A stretch of 59,225 nt of DNA from an uncultured Bacteroidales bacterium (GTDB lineage Bacteria > Bacteroidota > Bacteroidia > Bacteroidales > UBA3663). A program made the translations under genes and the position numbers. The stretch covers positions 1 through 59,225 of the forward strand of contig CALBPV010000067.1 in assembly GCA_937899265.1 (NCBI GenBank), written 5' to 3'. The notes beneath the pieces are model-generated. The model had not been told where the DNA came from, did no database searches, and was given only the letters and a program-made list of their open reading frames with translations. Positions 25,287 through 33,985 of this stretch are shown here, piece after piece. Each line of letters begins with the position of its first letter. The first letter of the stretch is position 1.

Positions 25287-28283
25287 TTAGAATTGAAGAC
25301 CGATGGAAAGCGACCAAGTGCGCGGACGGGGATAGAAAGAAACATCCATGCCGTTGCTGACTTCGGGGTCGGTGCCTGAATAGCCGGTAACGGTGAACAC
25401 GTTCTGACACATCACGCTGGCGTTGAGGCGTACACGTTTTCCGATTTCGCCGAAATCGTAGGCCAGGTTGATGTTGTCGCACTTGAGGAACGAAGCATTC
25501 TCGAGCCAGTAGTCGGAGAGATACTGACGTTTCTGGAAACGTGTGTCGAGATAGCTGGCATTGAGGTTGTTGAGCTGGAAGGAGTTGTAGGAAACCGTCT
25601 CCCAGGCACCTGTGTTCATGGCCATGCCGTTATAGACGTAGTTGCCTACATTGGCACGGAAGGAGGTGCTGAGGCTCAGTTTCTTCCAGCGCAGCGAAGT
25701 GGAGAGACCGAAAATCCAGTCGGGAGCAATGCTGTGGCAATGGTAGAGGTCGTCGGAGTCGATTTTTCCGTCGCCGCTGATGTCGGCGTATGCACCTTCG
25801 ATAGGCTTGCCATCCTCGTTGTAGAGCTGGTGATAGAGATAGAAAGTGTAGGGAGCATAGTCCTCGGTGAGGCGCTGGAACTGATAGGAGTCAATCCAGG
25901 GTCCCGCAGCCATAGACGTTACACCGTTTCCTTCGAAGAGGGAGAGGTTCTTGACCTTGACATCCTGCCAGGTGGCATTGAAGGAGAGGTCCCACTGCCA
26001 GTTGTCGGTCTGTATGGGCGTGAGGTTGACGGAGAATTCCACGCCCCGGCTGTCCACATTGCCTACGTTGGTGAGAATGGATTTGGCGAAATTGGTGCCG
26101 CCAGCCGAGGGAACCGTCGAGAGCAGGTCTTCGGTCTTGCGGGTGTAGAAATCGAACGAACCGGTTATGCGGTTGTCCCAGAATCCGTAGTCGAAACCGA
26201 AATCCCAAGACTTGGTGGTCTCCCACTTGAGGTTGGCATCGTAGGCTTCGGGACGATAGGTATAGTACCAGCTGTTGCCCATCAGAGCCTCAGAACCGGC
26301 CACGGAAGGCGTATAGACGGGGAGATAGGCATAGTTGCCAATCTGGTCCTGCTGACCCGTCACACCGTAGGAAACTTTGAGTTTGAGGTTGGAGAGCACG
26401 GGGTTCTCCTTGAGGAATTTCTCCTGGGAGACTACCCATCCGAGGGCCACAGAGGGGAAGGTGCCCCAGCGATTGTCTTTGGAGAAGCGGGAGGTACCGT
26501 CGCGACGTATGGTAGCGGTGAGGAGATAGCGTCCGTCGTAGCTGTAGTTGAGACGTCCGTACCACGATATCAAGGTATGACGCTGGTCGGAAGCGGCAGA
26601 AGTGGAAAGCACCTCATGGAGCGTATTGTAGGTCTCGTAGAAAGGCGTCGTTGTTTTCCAGTACTGATAGTCGTAACCGGCCGTGACATCGAGGTTGCTC
26701 TTGATGGCATCGAACATCTTATTATAATTAAGGTAGGCCGTGAGGAGACGGTTCTGACTCTTCTGTGGACCGTAGCTGTAGTCCGAGCCGTGGGTTGTGT
26801 AGCCGGATGCTGCCTCGTAGGGAACATAGATATCACCCTTGCCTTTGGCCCAATCCAACGCTGCGGTGACGTGGGCTTTCAGGTCGGGGAGGAAGTGCAT
26901 CTTGTAGTCGAGGTCGATGGAGCCGATGAAGCGGGACACGTCCGACTTGGAGCAATACTGATCGACCAGACCCCGGGGATTCTTGACCGAACCGTTGACG
27001 GGATTTCCCGTGTTGTCGAGGGCTTCGTTGTATCCGCCGAAGGCCTTGACCGTGCGACTTTGACCGTTGGCATCTGTGTAGGTGAGGCTACCGTTGTCGG
27101 CATAGACGGGAATCGTGGGGTTGAAAGCGGCTGCTGCCCAAATGGCCGAACCATTGTAGAACGAGTTGCGGTTGTAGGTTCCCTTGGCATCGACTTTCAC
27201 CTTGAGGTGGTCTTGGAAGAAGGAGGGCGAGAGCACAATGTTGCCTGTGACACGCTTCATCTCGTCACCGCGCACGAGACCGCTCTGTTGGGAGTAGCCC
27301 ACCGAGGCGCGGAAGGGGAGAAAGCCCATCTTGCCCGAGGCCGAAATATTGTTGTCGGTACCCCAGCCGGTGTGATAAACTTCATCGTTCCAGTCGGTGT
27401 CGGAGGTGCCGAGGAGCGCCTGTTGGGCGGCTGTGCCGTCGCGACGGATTACACGGCTGAAGTCCGAGGCCGACAGCATGTCGGGCGTGCGGGTCAGGGT
27501 CGAGAACGATTCGGTAGTATTGAAAGAGAATTTCACCTTGCCCTCCGATGCCTTCTTTGTCGTGATGATGATGACACCGTTGGAAGCGCGCGAACCGTAG
27601 ATGGCCGTCGAAGAAGCGTCTTTGAGTACGGTCATCGACTCGATGTCGGCGGGGTTGATGAGTGCCAGGAAATTGCTCGAGTTACCGGAGATGCCTCCCT
27701 GTTCCAACGGTACGCCGTCGAGCACAATGAGGGGATCGTTGGACGCATTGAGCGACGCACCGCCGCGAATACGTATCGTCGAGCCGCCCGTCACCGAACC
27801 GCTGTTGGTCATGATTTGCACGCCGGACACCTTTCCGTTGATAAGACCTTCGGGAGAGGTGACGAGGCCTTTGTTGAAGTCCTTGGCCGTGACTGTTGCC
27901 ACCGAACCTGTCAGGTCGCTCTTGCGTGCGGTACCGTAGCCGATAACCACTACATCGTCGAGCACTTCCTGATTGGGCGACAACTTGATTTTCATTGTGC
28001 TGCTTACGGGAAGCGTTTGGGCAACATATCCCACGTATGATACTGTAACTTGGCTGACGGAGGCAGGAAGGGTGAGCGTAAAGTTGCCGTCGAAATCGGT
28101 TGTCGTTCCTTCGGTCGAGCCTACCGCTTTGACGGTAGCGCCCGTGAGGGGATCGCCGAATTCTGCATCGGTTACCGTACCCTTGATGGTCTTCGTCTGG
28201 GCTGCGGCTGTCAAGAGGGTCGCAAGCATTGTCAGGAAGACAGTCGTCCTCTTGACCCATTCGAATGAGAAGAGTTTAACCAT
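25287..28283 (-). CDS. SusC/RagA-family TonB-linked outer-membrane transporter
   Basis: This 998-residue protein has a signal peptide, then a carboxypeptidase-regulatory-like domain (IKGTVTDAEFGDPLTGATVK). The SusC signature VLDDVVVIGYGTARKSDLTG precedes the plug, where GSVTGGSTIRIRGGASLNA and NDPLIVLDGVPL are typical. A 22-strand barrel ends in YPRPRTWSLSIGLQF. With SusD it imports oligosaccharides using TonB energy. It is the first gene of the PUL and has a consensus promoter at 28331-28361. No HTCS, ECF sigma/anti-sigma or SusR-like regulator is adjacent, and it lacks the extra N-terminal domain that would mark anti-sigma signalling. Confidence 0.95.
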   Translation of the reverse strand: MVKLFSFEWVKRTTVFLTMLATLLTAAAQTKTIKGTVTDAEFGDPLTGATVKAVGSTEGTTTDFDGNFTLTLPASVSQVTVSYVGYVAQTLPVSSTMKIKLSPNQEVLDDVVVIGYGTARKSDLTGSVATVTAKDFNKGLVTSPEGLINGKVSGVQIMTNSGSVTGGSTIRIRGGASLNASNDPLIVLDGVPLEQGGISGNSSNFLALINPADIESMTVLKDASSTAIYGSRASNGVIIITTKKASEGKVKFSFNTTESFSTLTRTPDMLSASDFSRVIRRDGTAAQQALLGTSDTDWNDEVYHTGWGTDNNISASGKMGFLPFRASVGYSQQSGLVRGDEMKRVTGNIVLSPSFFQDHLKVKVDAKGTYNRNSFYNGSAIWAAAAFNPTIPVYADNGSLTYTDANGQSRTVKAFGGYNEALDNTGNPVNGSVKNPRGLVDQYCSKSDVSRFIGSIDLDYKMHFLPDLKAHVTAALDWAKGKGDIYVPYEAASGYTTHGSDYSYGPQKSQNRLLTAYLNYNKMFDAIKSNLDVTAGYDYQYWKTTTPFYETYNTLHEVLSTSAASDQRHTLISWYGRLNYSYDGRYLLTATIRRDGTSRFSKDNRWGTFPSVALGWVVSQEKFLKENPVLSNLKLKVSYGVTGQQDQIGNYAYLPVYTPSVAGSEALMGNSWYYTYRPEAYDANLKWETTKSWDFGFDYGFWDNRITGSFDFYTRKTEDLLSTVPSAGGTNFAKSILTNVGNVDSRGVEFSVNLTPIQTDNWQWDLSFNATWQDVKVKNLSLFEGNGVTSMAAGPWIDSYQFQRLTEDYAPYTFYLYHQLYNEDGKPIEGAYADISGDGKIDSDDLYHCHSIAPDWIFGLSTSLRWKKLSLSTSFRANVGNYVYNGMAMNTGAWETVSYNSFQLNNLNASYLDTRFQKRQYLSDYWLENASFLKCDNINLAYDFGEIGKRVRLNASVMCQNVFTVTGYSGTDPEVSNGMDVSFYPRPRTWSLSIGLQF

Positions 28284-28330
28284 AGATAAATTGATTGGAT
28301 TTATAATAATGCGTTTTCTGAAAAACGATG

Positions 28331-28361
28331 CAAAGATAATGTTTTTTTTTCAAATGTCAAA
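28331..28361 (-). promoter_or_regulatory. promoter for the SusC-SusD-SusE-GH53 operon
   Basis: On the minus strand TTTG (28358-28361) and TATCTTTG (28331-28338) are 19 bp apart. The leader before the SusC ATG would be about 40 nt. Confidence 0.8.
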
Positions 28362-28440
28362 ATATTTTCCGCTTTTTTTGTCAAAATCGGTTGCAATATG
28401 TCCGATTTTGAAGTTTTCCTCCCGGAAAACGACACATTAT

Positions 28441-28560
28441 CAAGCAGCCTCTCCCTACTCCCTTCCCTTTAGGGGAGGGCTGGGGAGAGGCTGGGAAGGG
28501 GGCGGGGTTTCAAGTTTCAGGTTTCAGGTTTCAAGTTTCAGGTTTCAGGTTTCAGGTTTT
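28441..28560. repeat. GC-rich core with terminal inverted repeats plus GTTTCAG heptamers (copy F)
   Basis: After CAAGCAGCCT, the core runs to 28493. It is bounded by a perfect 10-bp inverted repeat, CAGCCTCTCC (28445-28454) and GGAGAGGCTG (28484-28493), around CCCTTCCCTTTAGGGGAGGG. Then come GGGGCGGGG and GTTTCAG/GTTTCAA heptamers to 28560, overlapping the end of the P-type ATPase gene. The core is in the opposite orientation to copy E, but the flanks are not. Confidence 0.85.
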
Positions 28561-30558
28561 CAGCGTTCTAGTAGCATTGAGAATGCAGAGGACAGTAACA
28601 CCCACGTCGGCAAATACGGCCATCCATAAGTTGGCCATTCCGACGAAGGCGAGCAGCAGAACGATAATCTTGATGCCGATGGCGAACACGATGTTCTGGC
28701 GGGCGATAGCCATTGTGCGGCGTGCAGTGTCAATGGCTGTGGCTATCTTGGAGGGACAGTCGTCCATGAGCACCACATCGGCGGCTTCGATGGCCGCATC
28801 GCTCCCCAGCGCGCCCATTGCGATGCCCACATCGGCACGGGCCAACACGGGTGCATCGTTGATGCCGTCGCCCACGAAGGCTACCGCTTCATTCTCGTTG
28901 TTGCGTTCGGCGAGCAGTTGTTCCACAGCGGACACTTTGTCGCCGGGAAGCAATTCGGCACGGTATTCGGTGATTCCCACCGTCCGGGCTATGTCGGCAG
29001 CCGTGTCGGCTTTGTCGCCCGTCAGCATTACGAGACGTTGCACACCGGCACGACGCAAGGCTTCGACAGCCGCTGCTGCATCTTCCTTCACGCGGTCGCT
29101 CACCACGATATGACCCGCATATCGGTCGCCCACAGCCACGTGGACGATGGTGCCGGTTTTTTCACACGCCTTCCAATCTGCACCGACAGCCTCCATCAGG
29201 CGGCTGTTTCCTACGCTCACGGTCTCCCCGTTGATACTTGCCTTCACGCCTTGGCCGGCCACCTCCGTTATGTCCTCGACGAGGCAATCGTCAGACTCGT
29301 GGGGATATGCCTCGCGCAGGCTGTGTGCTATCGGATGGGTGGAGTAGCGTTCGGCGTGAGCAGCTATGTGGAGCAGTTTCTTGTCGCCGGTTTCCGGCTG
29401 ACATCCTTTGTTGCCGTGGACAGCCGACACTTCAAACACACCGTGAGTAATGGTACCGGTCTTGTCGAGGGCAACGGTTTTGACGTTGGACAGCGTTTCG
29501 ATATAGTTTGCTCCTTTGATTAATATACCCTTGCGCGATGCTCCGCCTATGCCGCCGAAGAAAGTGAGCGGTACGGAAATCACCAATGCACACGGACACG
29601 ACACCACCAGGAACGTGAGTGCCCTGTAGAGCCAGACGCTCCATCCCCCTCCGCCCGCTATCAGGGGAGGCACGACAGCCGTCAACAGAGCTAGGCCCAC
29701 GACGACCGGCGTATAGATACGTGCAAACTTGGTGATGAAATGTTCGCTCTTCGATTTGTGTTCGGCGGCATTCTCCACCAGATTGAGCACCTTGGATGCG
29801 GTACTCTCGCCGAAAACCTTTGTCACGCACACTTTCACGGCACCGCTCAGGTTGACGCATCCCGACAGAACGGTGTCTCCCGCAACGGCACGCCGTGGCA
29901 CACTTTCTCCCGTGAGGGCAACGGTATCGACAGTGGTCTCGCCTTCTGTCACCGTCCCGTCGAGAGGGATGCGTTCGCCGGGCTTCACAAGCACCGTGTC
30001 GCCGGCCTTCACGATTTCGGGAGCTACGTCCGTGAGTGCTCCGCCGGGACCTGCCAGATGGGCAATGTCGGGACGGATGTCCATCAGTCCGGAGATGCTC
30101 CGCCGGCTGTTGTCTTCGGCAAAGTCTTCGAGCAGTTCGCCTATCTGGAAGAAAAGCATAACGGCTACGGCCTCTGCAAACTGGGCTTCGGCACCCGGTA
30201 GGAACCCTATCAGGAGTGCTCCTACTGTGGCTACAGTCATGAGGAAATGTTCGTCGAATATCCCCCTCCACCAGCTTTCGCCGTGAGCGTGACAGTGGCA
30301 ATGTCCACCCTCTTCTCGGTCACAGCTTTTGCCCTCCGCTTCCTCTTCGTCGTGAGCATGTCCTTCTCCTGAGTCTCCGCTGAAGTTTTCCAGCGTTTCG
30401 GCTATCACATCGTAGCCTGCCGTGAGATAGGGCACAAGATAGATGAGCAGCACTTGCCAGAGAGGCAGTGACACTGTCTTTTCGATGGCTACGGCCACAG
30501 CAAGCAAGAGGGCAGCTGCGAAGATACGTCCCGTTTTGATTCGTTGATTTTTATCCAT
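28552..30558 (-). CDS. heavy-metal P1B-type ATPase (Zn/Cd type)
   Basis: This 668-residue inner-membrane pump exports divalent soft metals. Motifs are TGES in the actuator domain, SCPCALV in the transmembrane metal site, DKTGTITHG with the phosphorylated Asp, THPIAHS (HP motif), and MLTGDK and GDGINDAP in the P-domain. CPC with the HP motif and no Cu-type features points to Zn2+/Cd2+/Pb2+. No N-terminal HMA domain is present. A His/Asp/Glu/Cys-rich insert (residues 66-93, including GHCHCHAHG) lies between the second helix and the WWRGIFDEHFLM segment. The last codons and the TGA run into heptamer repeats. It is divergent from the TonB-receptor gene at 30718. Confidence 0.93.
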   Translation of the reverse strand: MDKNQRIKTGRIFAAALLLAVAVAIEKTVSLPLWQVLLIYLVPYLTAGYDVIAETLENFSGDSGEGHAHDEEEAEGKSCDREEGGHCHCHAHGESWWRGIFDEHFLMTVATVGALLIGFLPGAEAQFAEAVAVMLFFQIGELLEDFAEDNSRRSISGLMDIRPDIAHLAGPGGALTDVAPEIVKAGDTVLVKPGERIPLDGTVTEGETTVDTVALTGESVPRRAVAGDTVLSGCVNLSGAVKVCVTKVFGESTASKVLNLVENAAEHKSKSEHFITKFARIYTPVVVGLALLTAVVPPLIAGGGGWSVWLYRALTFLVVSCPCALVISVPLTFFGGIGGASRKGILIKGANYIETLSNVKTVALDKTGTITHGVFEVSAVHGNKGCQPETGDKKLLHIAAHAERYSTHPIAHSLREAYPHESDDCLVEDITEVAGQGVKASINGETVSVGNSRLMEAVGADWKACEKTGTIVHVAVGDRYAGHIVVSDRVKEDAAAAVEALRRAGVQRLVMLTGDKADTAADIARTVGITEYRAELLPGDKVSAVEQLLAERNNENEAVAFVGDGINDAPVLARADVGIAMGALGSDAAIEAADVVLMDDCPSKIATAIDTARRTMAIARQNIVFAIGIKIIVLLLAFVGMANLWMAVFADVGVTVLCILNATRTLKT

Positions 30559-30589
30559 GACATGACTTGTTTAATTTCATTTTTCGGGG

Positions 30590-30597
30590 CAAAGATA
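30590..30597 (-). promoter_or_regulatory. putative -7 box for the P-type ATPase gene
   Basis: TATCTTTG on the minus strand lies 31 nt before the ATG. A TTTG occurs 25 bp further upstream (30623-30626), longer than the usual spacing, so the promoter is less certain. Metal-responsive control is possible but no operator is recognised. Confidence 0.5.
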
Positions 30598-30681
30598 GGG
30601 CAAATCTTTTGCAACTCAGTCGCAAAGTCTCGTTTTTTTGAGGAAAAAAGATAAAAAACATGTATTTTTCCGGCCAAAATA

Positions 30682-30713
30682 TTTGGATTGTTCGAAAATA
30701 TGGTGTATCTTTG
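30682..30713 (+). promoter_or_regulatory. promoter implying leaderless TonB-receptor mRNA
   Basis: TTTG at 30682-30685 and TATCTTTG at 30706-30713 are 20 bp apart, a perfect consensus. The ATG at 30718 is only 4 nt after the -7 box, the same geometry as the gene at 7852. Confidence 0.75.
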
Positions 30714-30717
30714 CAGC

Positions 30718-32793
30718 ATGAACGGCTTGTTTTTACTGTTGACAGCACTCACTGCAATGTCTGCTACAGCTCCTTCCGACTCCACAAAGGTCAAGGAAGA
30801 GGAGCTGCAGGAGGTGATTGTCACGGCTCATACGGCCGAGCAGCGTGTGAGTTCTCTGCAACTGGGCACCGAACAGATGCAGGTGAAGGAACTCACGAGC
30901 CGTCCTGCGCTCTTCGGTGAGGCCGATGTGATGCGTTCGCTGCAACTCCTGCCCGGCGTGAAAGCCGAGAGTGATGCTTCGAGCAACTTCCAAGTCAGAG
31001 GCGGTACAGCAGCCCAGAACAGCATCCTGCTCGACAAAGCTCCCGTTTACAGTGTGGGGCATTTGGCAGGTCTCTTCTCGGCCTTTAACGACAATGCGCT
31101 GTCGGGCGCCACCCTCTACAAGGGGCTTGTGCCCGCCCAATACGGCGGCGCGTCATCGGCCATATTCGACATCACAGGCCGTGCCGGACGGGCTGACGCC
31201 TGGGGTGGCAATGTGGGTATCGGACTGCTCTCGGCCAAAGCGTCCGCAGAAGGCCCCATCGTCCGTGACAAACTGAGCGTCCTCCTGAATGCCCGCCGTT
31301 CATACGCAGACCTCTTCCTCAAGATGTTTGACGACTATCGCAACAACGAACTCTATTTCTATGACACCAATCTGAAACTCAATTGGGAAATCGACGGACG
31401 CAACCGTCTGCAACTCTCGGGGTTCATAAGCAAGGACAAGACGGCATTGAGTGACCTCGTCTCTGTCGAATGGCGCAACATGACGGCCAGCCTCCAGTGG
31501 ATGCATCGTATGGGACAGCGTTCCGAGTCGCGAACCTCGTTCTTCGCTTCGTCCTACGACATGGACAACAGCATCCGTCTCATGGATACGGATCAGGCTT
31601 ACAGCGGCCACATCCGCCACTACGGACTGCAACACAACGCCCAAATAGAAGCTTTCGGCCAAAAATTCAACCTGGGAGCACAGACGATGCTCAGCGACGT
31701 GATGTCGGCCGAGTGGCAAATTTTGGATGACCATCAGAAGGAGCAGAGAAAGGGGTGGGACAACAGTGCCTGGGCCGACTGGCTCTGGGTTTCCCCAAAC
31801 GGGAGATTCACCTTGTCGGCAGGTATGCGGCTCAATGCTTTCTCGGCCCTTGGCGGCACATATTATTACGACATCGACGAGGATGGCAACATCACATGGC
31901 TCCACCAGCGCAAGGAGTACCGTCCCGTGAAGACTTGGGTCAGTCTCGAGCCCCGGGTCTCTTTCCTCTGGAAAGCGGAGCCGCAGTGGAGCCTCAAGGC
32001 AGGATACAGCCGCATGACGCAGAACATCCATGCCCTCAGAAATCAAGATACATCCACGCCTTTCGACCGCTACACAATCAGCACCAATCTGCTACGTCCG
32101 CAACATGCCGATCAGGTGGGTGCCGGATTCTTCTGGATGACGGAAGGGCAGGATTACGATGTCTCGGTCGAAGGCTACTATCGCCATGTGAACAATGTCC
32201 CCGACTATCGCGACGGAGTCAACTTTGCGTCTGCCATCGAAATCGAGCGTCTCCTCCTCACCGGTGAGGGCAGAAGCTACGGCGTGGAATTGTGTGTGCG
32301 CAAGAATACCGGACGTCTTACAGGCTGGCTGTCCTATACACTGGCTTGGAGTCAGACTCGCATCGACGGAATCAACGGAGGGGAGTGGTACGATGCCAAC
32401 AACGACAGGCGTCACGACATCAATGTGGTACTCACCTACAGGCTCTCATCCGCCTGGACACTGAGCGCTACCTGGGTGTTCAATACCGGACAGGCCTTCA
32501 CCGCTCCCAGTGCCAAGTATCAGCTCATCGACAACTATATCTATTATTATGCCGAAAGGAACGGCTATCGCGCGCCCGACTACCATCGCTTGGACATCGG
32601 TGCCGTGTGGAGTCGCAAGATGGCCGGAGGAAAGTTGACGCGCGAATGGAATTTCGGCATCTTCAACCTCTACAATCGTTATAACCCGTGGCTCATCCGT
32701 TTCGAGGACAGTACCTACGGACGCGGAACCAAAGCCAAACAATACAGCCTCTTCGGAATTGTACCCTCCGTGTCGTTCAATCTCAAATGGTAG
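30718..32793 (+). CDS. TonB-dependent receptor paired with a DUF4249 lipoprotein
   Basis: This 691-residue outer-membrane receptor has a short signal peptide (MNGLFLLLTALTAMSATA), then ELQEVIVTAHTAEQR, a TonB-box-like region leading into the plug. NFQVRGGTAAQNSILLDKAPV is the plug motif and a beta-barrel ends FGIVPSVSFNLKW. Unlike most partners of DUF4249 proteins, it lacks the N-terminal carboxypeptidase-like domain. In-frame starts further upstream (30688, 30700) fall inside the promoter, so ATG 30718 is chosen. The ligand is unknown. Divergence from a metal exporter hints at metal or metallophore uptake, an inference only. The DUF4249 gene follows after 5 bp. Confidence 0.87.
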   Translation: MNGLFLLLTALTAMSATAPSDSTKVKEEELQEVIVTAHTAEQRVSSLQLGTEQMQVKELTSRPALFGEADVMRSLQLLPGVKAESDASSNFQVRGGTAAQNSILLDKAPVYSVGHLAGLFSAFNDNALSGATLYKGLVPAQYGGASSAIFDITGRAGRADAWGGNVGIGLLSAKASAEGPIVRDKLSVLLNARRSYADLFLKMFDDYRNNELYFYDTNLKLNWEIDGRNRLQLSGFISKDKTALSDLVSVEWRNMTASLQWMHRMGQRSESRTSFFASSYDMDNSIRLMDTDQAYSGHIRHYGLQHNAQIEAFGQKFNLGAQTMLSDVMSAEWQILDDHQKEQRKGWDNSAWADWLWVSPNGRFTLSAGMRLNAFSALGGTYYYDIDEDGNITWLHQRKEYRPVKTWVSLEPRVSFLWKAEPQWSLKAGYSRMTQNIHALRNQDTSTPFDRYTISTNLLRPQHADQVGAGFFWMTEGQDYDVSVEGYYRHVNNVPDYRDGVNFASAIEIERLLLTGEGRSYGVELCVRKNTGRLTGWLSYTLAWSQTRIDGINGGEWYDANNDRRHDINVVLTYRLSSAWTLSATWVFNTGQAFTAPSAKYQLIDNYIYYYAERNGYRAPDYHRLDIGAVWSRKMAGGKLTREWNFGIFNLYNRYNPWLIRFEDSTYGRGTKAKQYSLFGIVPSVSFNLKW

Positions 32794-32798
32794 CGAAA

Positions 32799-33605
32799 AT
32801 GAAAACATCCCGTCTCTCCTTATTATATATATCAGGCCTCCTATTGGTTTCCTGCGAAAAAGAAATCAATCTCGACTATCACGAGACCGCCGAAAAGTAT
32901 GTGGTGGAAGCCCGCATGACGCAGGACAACACCATAGTGAGGCTAAGCACTACACAGCCTGTCACCGATAACGACTCCTATCAGTATGAGGTTGCAGGCG
33001 CAGTCATGGTGCTCTCCAGCGACGGCGAGGTTCTCGATACACTGAGCTACGAAGGGCGAGGAAGATATTTCTCGAAGGTGAAAGGCATCTTTCCCAACAC
33101 CTACACCCTCGACATCGAAGTAGAAGGCCATCGTTTTTCTTCGCAAAGCACGATGCAGCGGGCTCCCCGGCCTTCCGGATTCCGTTTTGTATGGAAAGAA
33201 ATGGTGGGAAGGAGAATCCTTTTTGCAGAACTCAAGATTGACGATATTCCGGGAGAGGTGAACTACTATTTCATGCATATTTACCGCAACGGAATCGGTT
33301 ACAGGTGGGCAGTGCTCAGCGACGAACACGGCCCGGGACAGGAGTTGCAGCAACTCTTCCATTGCTGTTCGGAGGACGATATCAAGGACGGCGATTCCGA
33401 TGCTTTGCAGGAAAACACGCGGGTGACGGTGGAAATCCGTTCCATCGACCGCCGCTCCTACGATTACTTCTATTCCATGCAGACCATGTCAAGCGCCGGA
33501 ACCAATCCCATTCAGAATTTCTCGGGCGGCTGTCTCGGCTATTTTTCGGCCTACAATGTCGTCGAACTCAACGAAGTCTTCCATCTGGACGAAGTGGAGG
33601 AATAA
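32799..33605 (+). CDS. DUF4249-family outer-membrane lipoprotein
   Basis: This 268-residue lipoprotein has the lipobox LLVSC (Cys19). The start EKEINLDYHETAEKYVVEARM is typical of DUF4249, a Bacteroidota family encoded next to TonB receptors and assumed to assist ligand capture, like SusD. A middle segment (TYTLDIEVEGHRFSSQSTM) fits the beta-sandwich part. Two adjacent Cys (FHCCSEDD) near the middle are notable. The ATG at 32799 is preferred; an ATG at 32787 overlaps the receptor gene. It is followed by a strong bidirectional terminator. Confidence 0.82.
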   Translation: MKTSRLSLLYISGLLLVSCEKEINLDYHETAEKYVVEARMTQDNTIVRLSTTQPVTDNDSYQYEVAGAVMVLSSDGEVLDTLSYEGRGRYFSKVKGIFPNTYTLDIEVEGHRFSSQSTMQRAPRPSGFRFVWKEMVGRRILFAELKIDDIPGEVNYYFMHIYRNGIGYRWAVLSDEHGPGQELQQLFHCCSEDDIKDGDSDALQENTRVTVEIRSIDRRSYDYFYSMQTMSSAGTNPIQNFSGGCLGYFSAYNVVELNEVFHLDEVEE

Positions 33606-33684
33606 GCTCAAAGTTTCAATTCGACACCGCCTCCGGGGACTCATGCCCCACACGGAGCTGTTTATATTTGGAAAGGACAGGGAG

Positions 33685-33727
33685 GGAAAAAGAAAGTCGC
33701 TGTGGAAACAGCGACTTTCTTGTTTTT
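33685..33727. terminator. bidirectional rho-independent terminator
   Basis: A perfect 13-bp stem AGAAAGTCGCTGT (33691-33703) / ACAGCGACTTTCT (33708-33720) with a GGAA loop. TGTTTTT follows on the + strand and, reading the - strand, TTTTT follows as well. It ends both the DUF4249 transcript and the convergent tRNA-Pro transcript. Confidence 0.92.
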
Positions 33728-33803
33728 GGTCGGGATTATGCGACTCGAACGCACGACCTCACGCCCCCCAGACGCGTACTCTAACCAACTGAGCTAAATC
33801 CCG
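33727..33803 (-). tRNA. tRNA-Pro (anticodon GGG)
   Basis: Read on the minus strand it folds fully. Acceptor stem CGGGATT/AATCCCG, D-arm GCTC/GAGT with loop AGTTGGTTA, anticodon stem CGCGT/GCGTG with loop CTGGGGG, giving anticodon GGG for CCC/CCU codons. The T-arm GTGCG/CGCAT has loop TTCGAGT. The discriminator A and the CCA end are encoded (33727-33730). A consensus promoter precedes it. Confidence 0.95.
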
Positions 33804-33857
33804 ATCGTAAGCGCATTGCAGAGATGCCCGTGAGGGCTCTTTTCTGTTTTGCGGGTG

Positions 33858-33889
33858 CAAAGATAAACAAAAAAGCGGAGACAGCCAAA
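33858..33889 (-). promoter_or_regulatory. promoter for tRNA-Pro
   Basis: On the minus strand TTTG (33886-33889) and TATCTTTG (33858-33865) are 20 bp apart, about 55 bp upstream of the tRNA 5' end. From here to the pmbA stop at 33986 I see nothing else. Confidence 0.8.
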
Positions 33890-33985
33890 CGAAACGGCTC
33901 CAAAATGCAATAAAGGCCGTATTTTAACGCCAAAAACGGAGTTTTGGAAAGCCGAGGTGACAAAACTTCGGGCCGCAGACCCCGC

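Noticed and set aside
25734..28040. 768-residue open frame antisense to the SusC gene
   Set aside because: Shadow of a high-GC coding sequence; composition is low in signal and it lacks domains, while the opposite strand encodes a full SusC.
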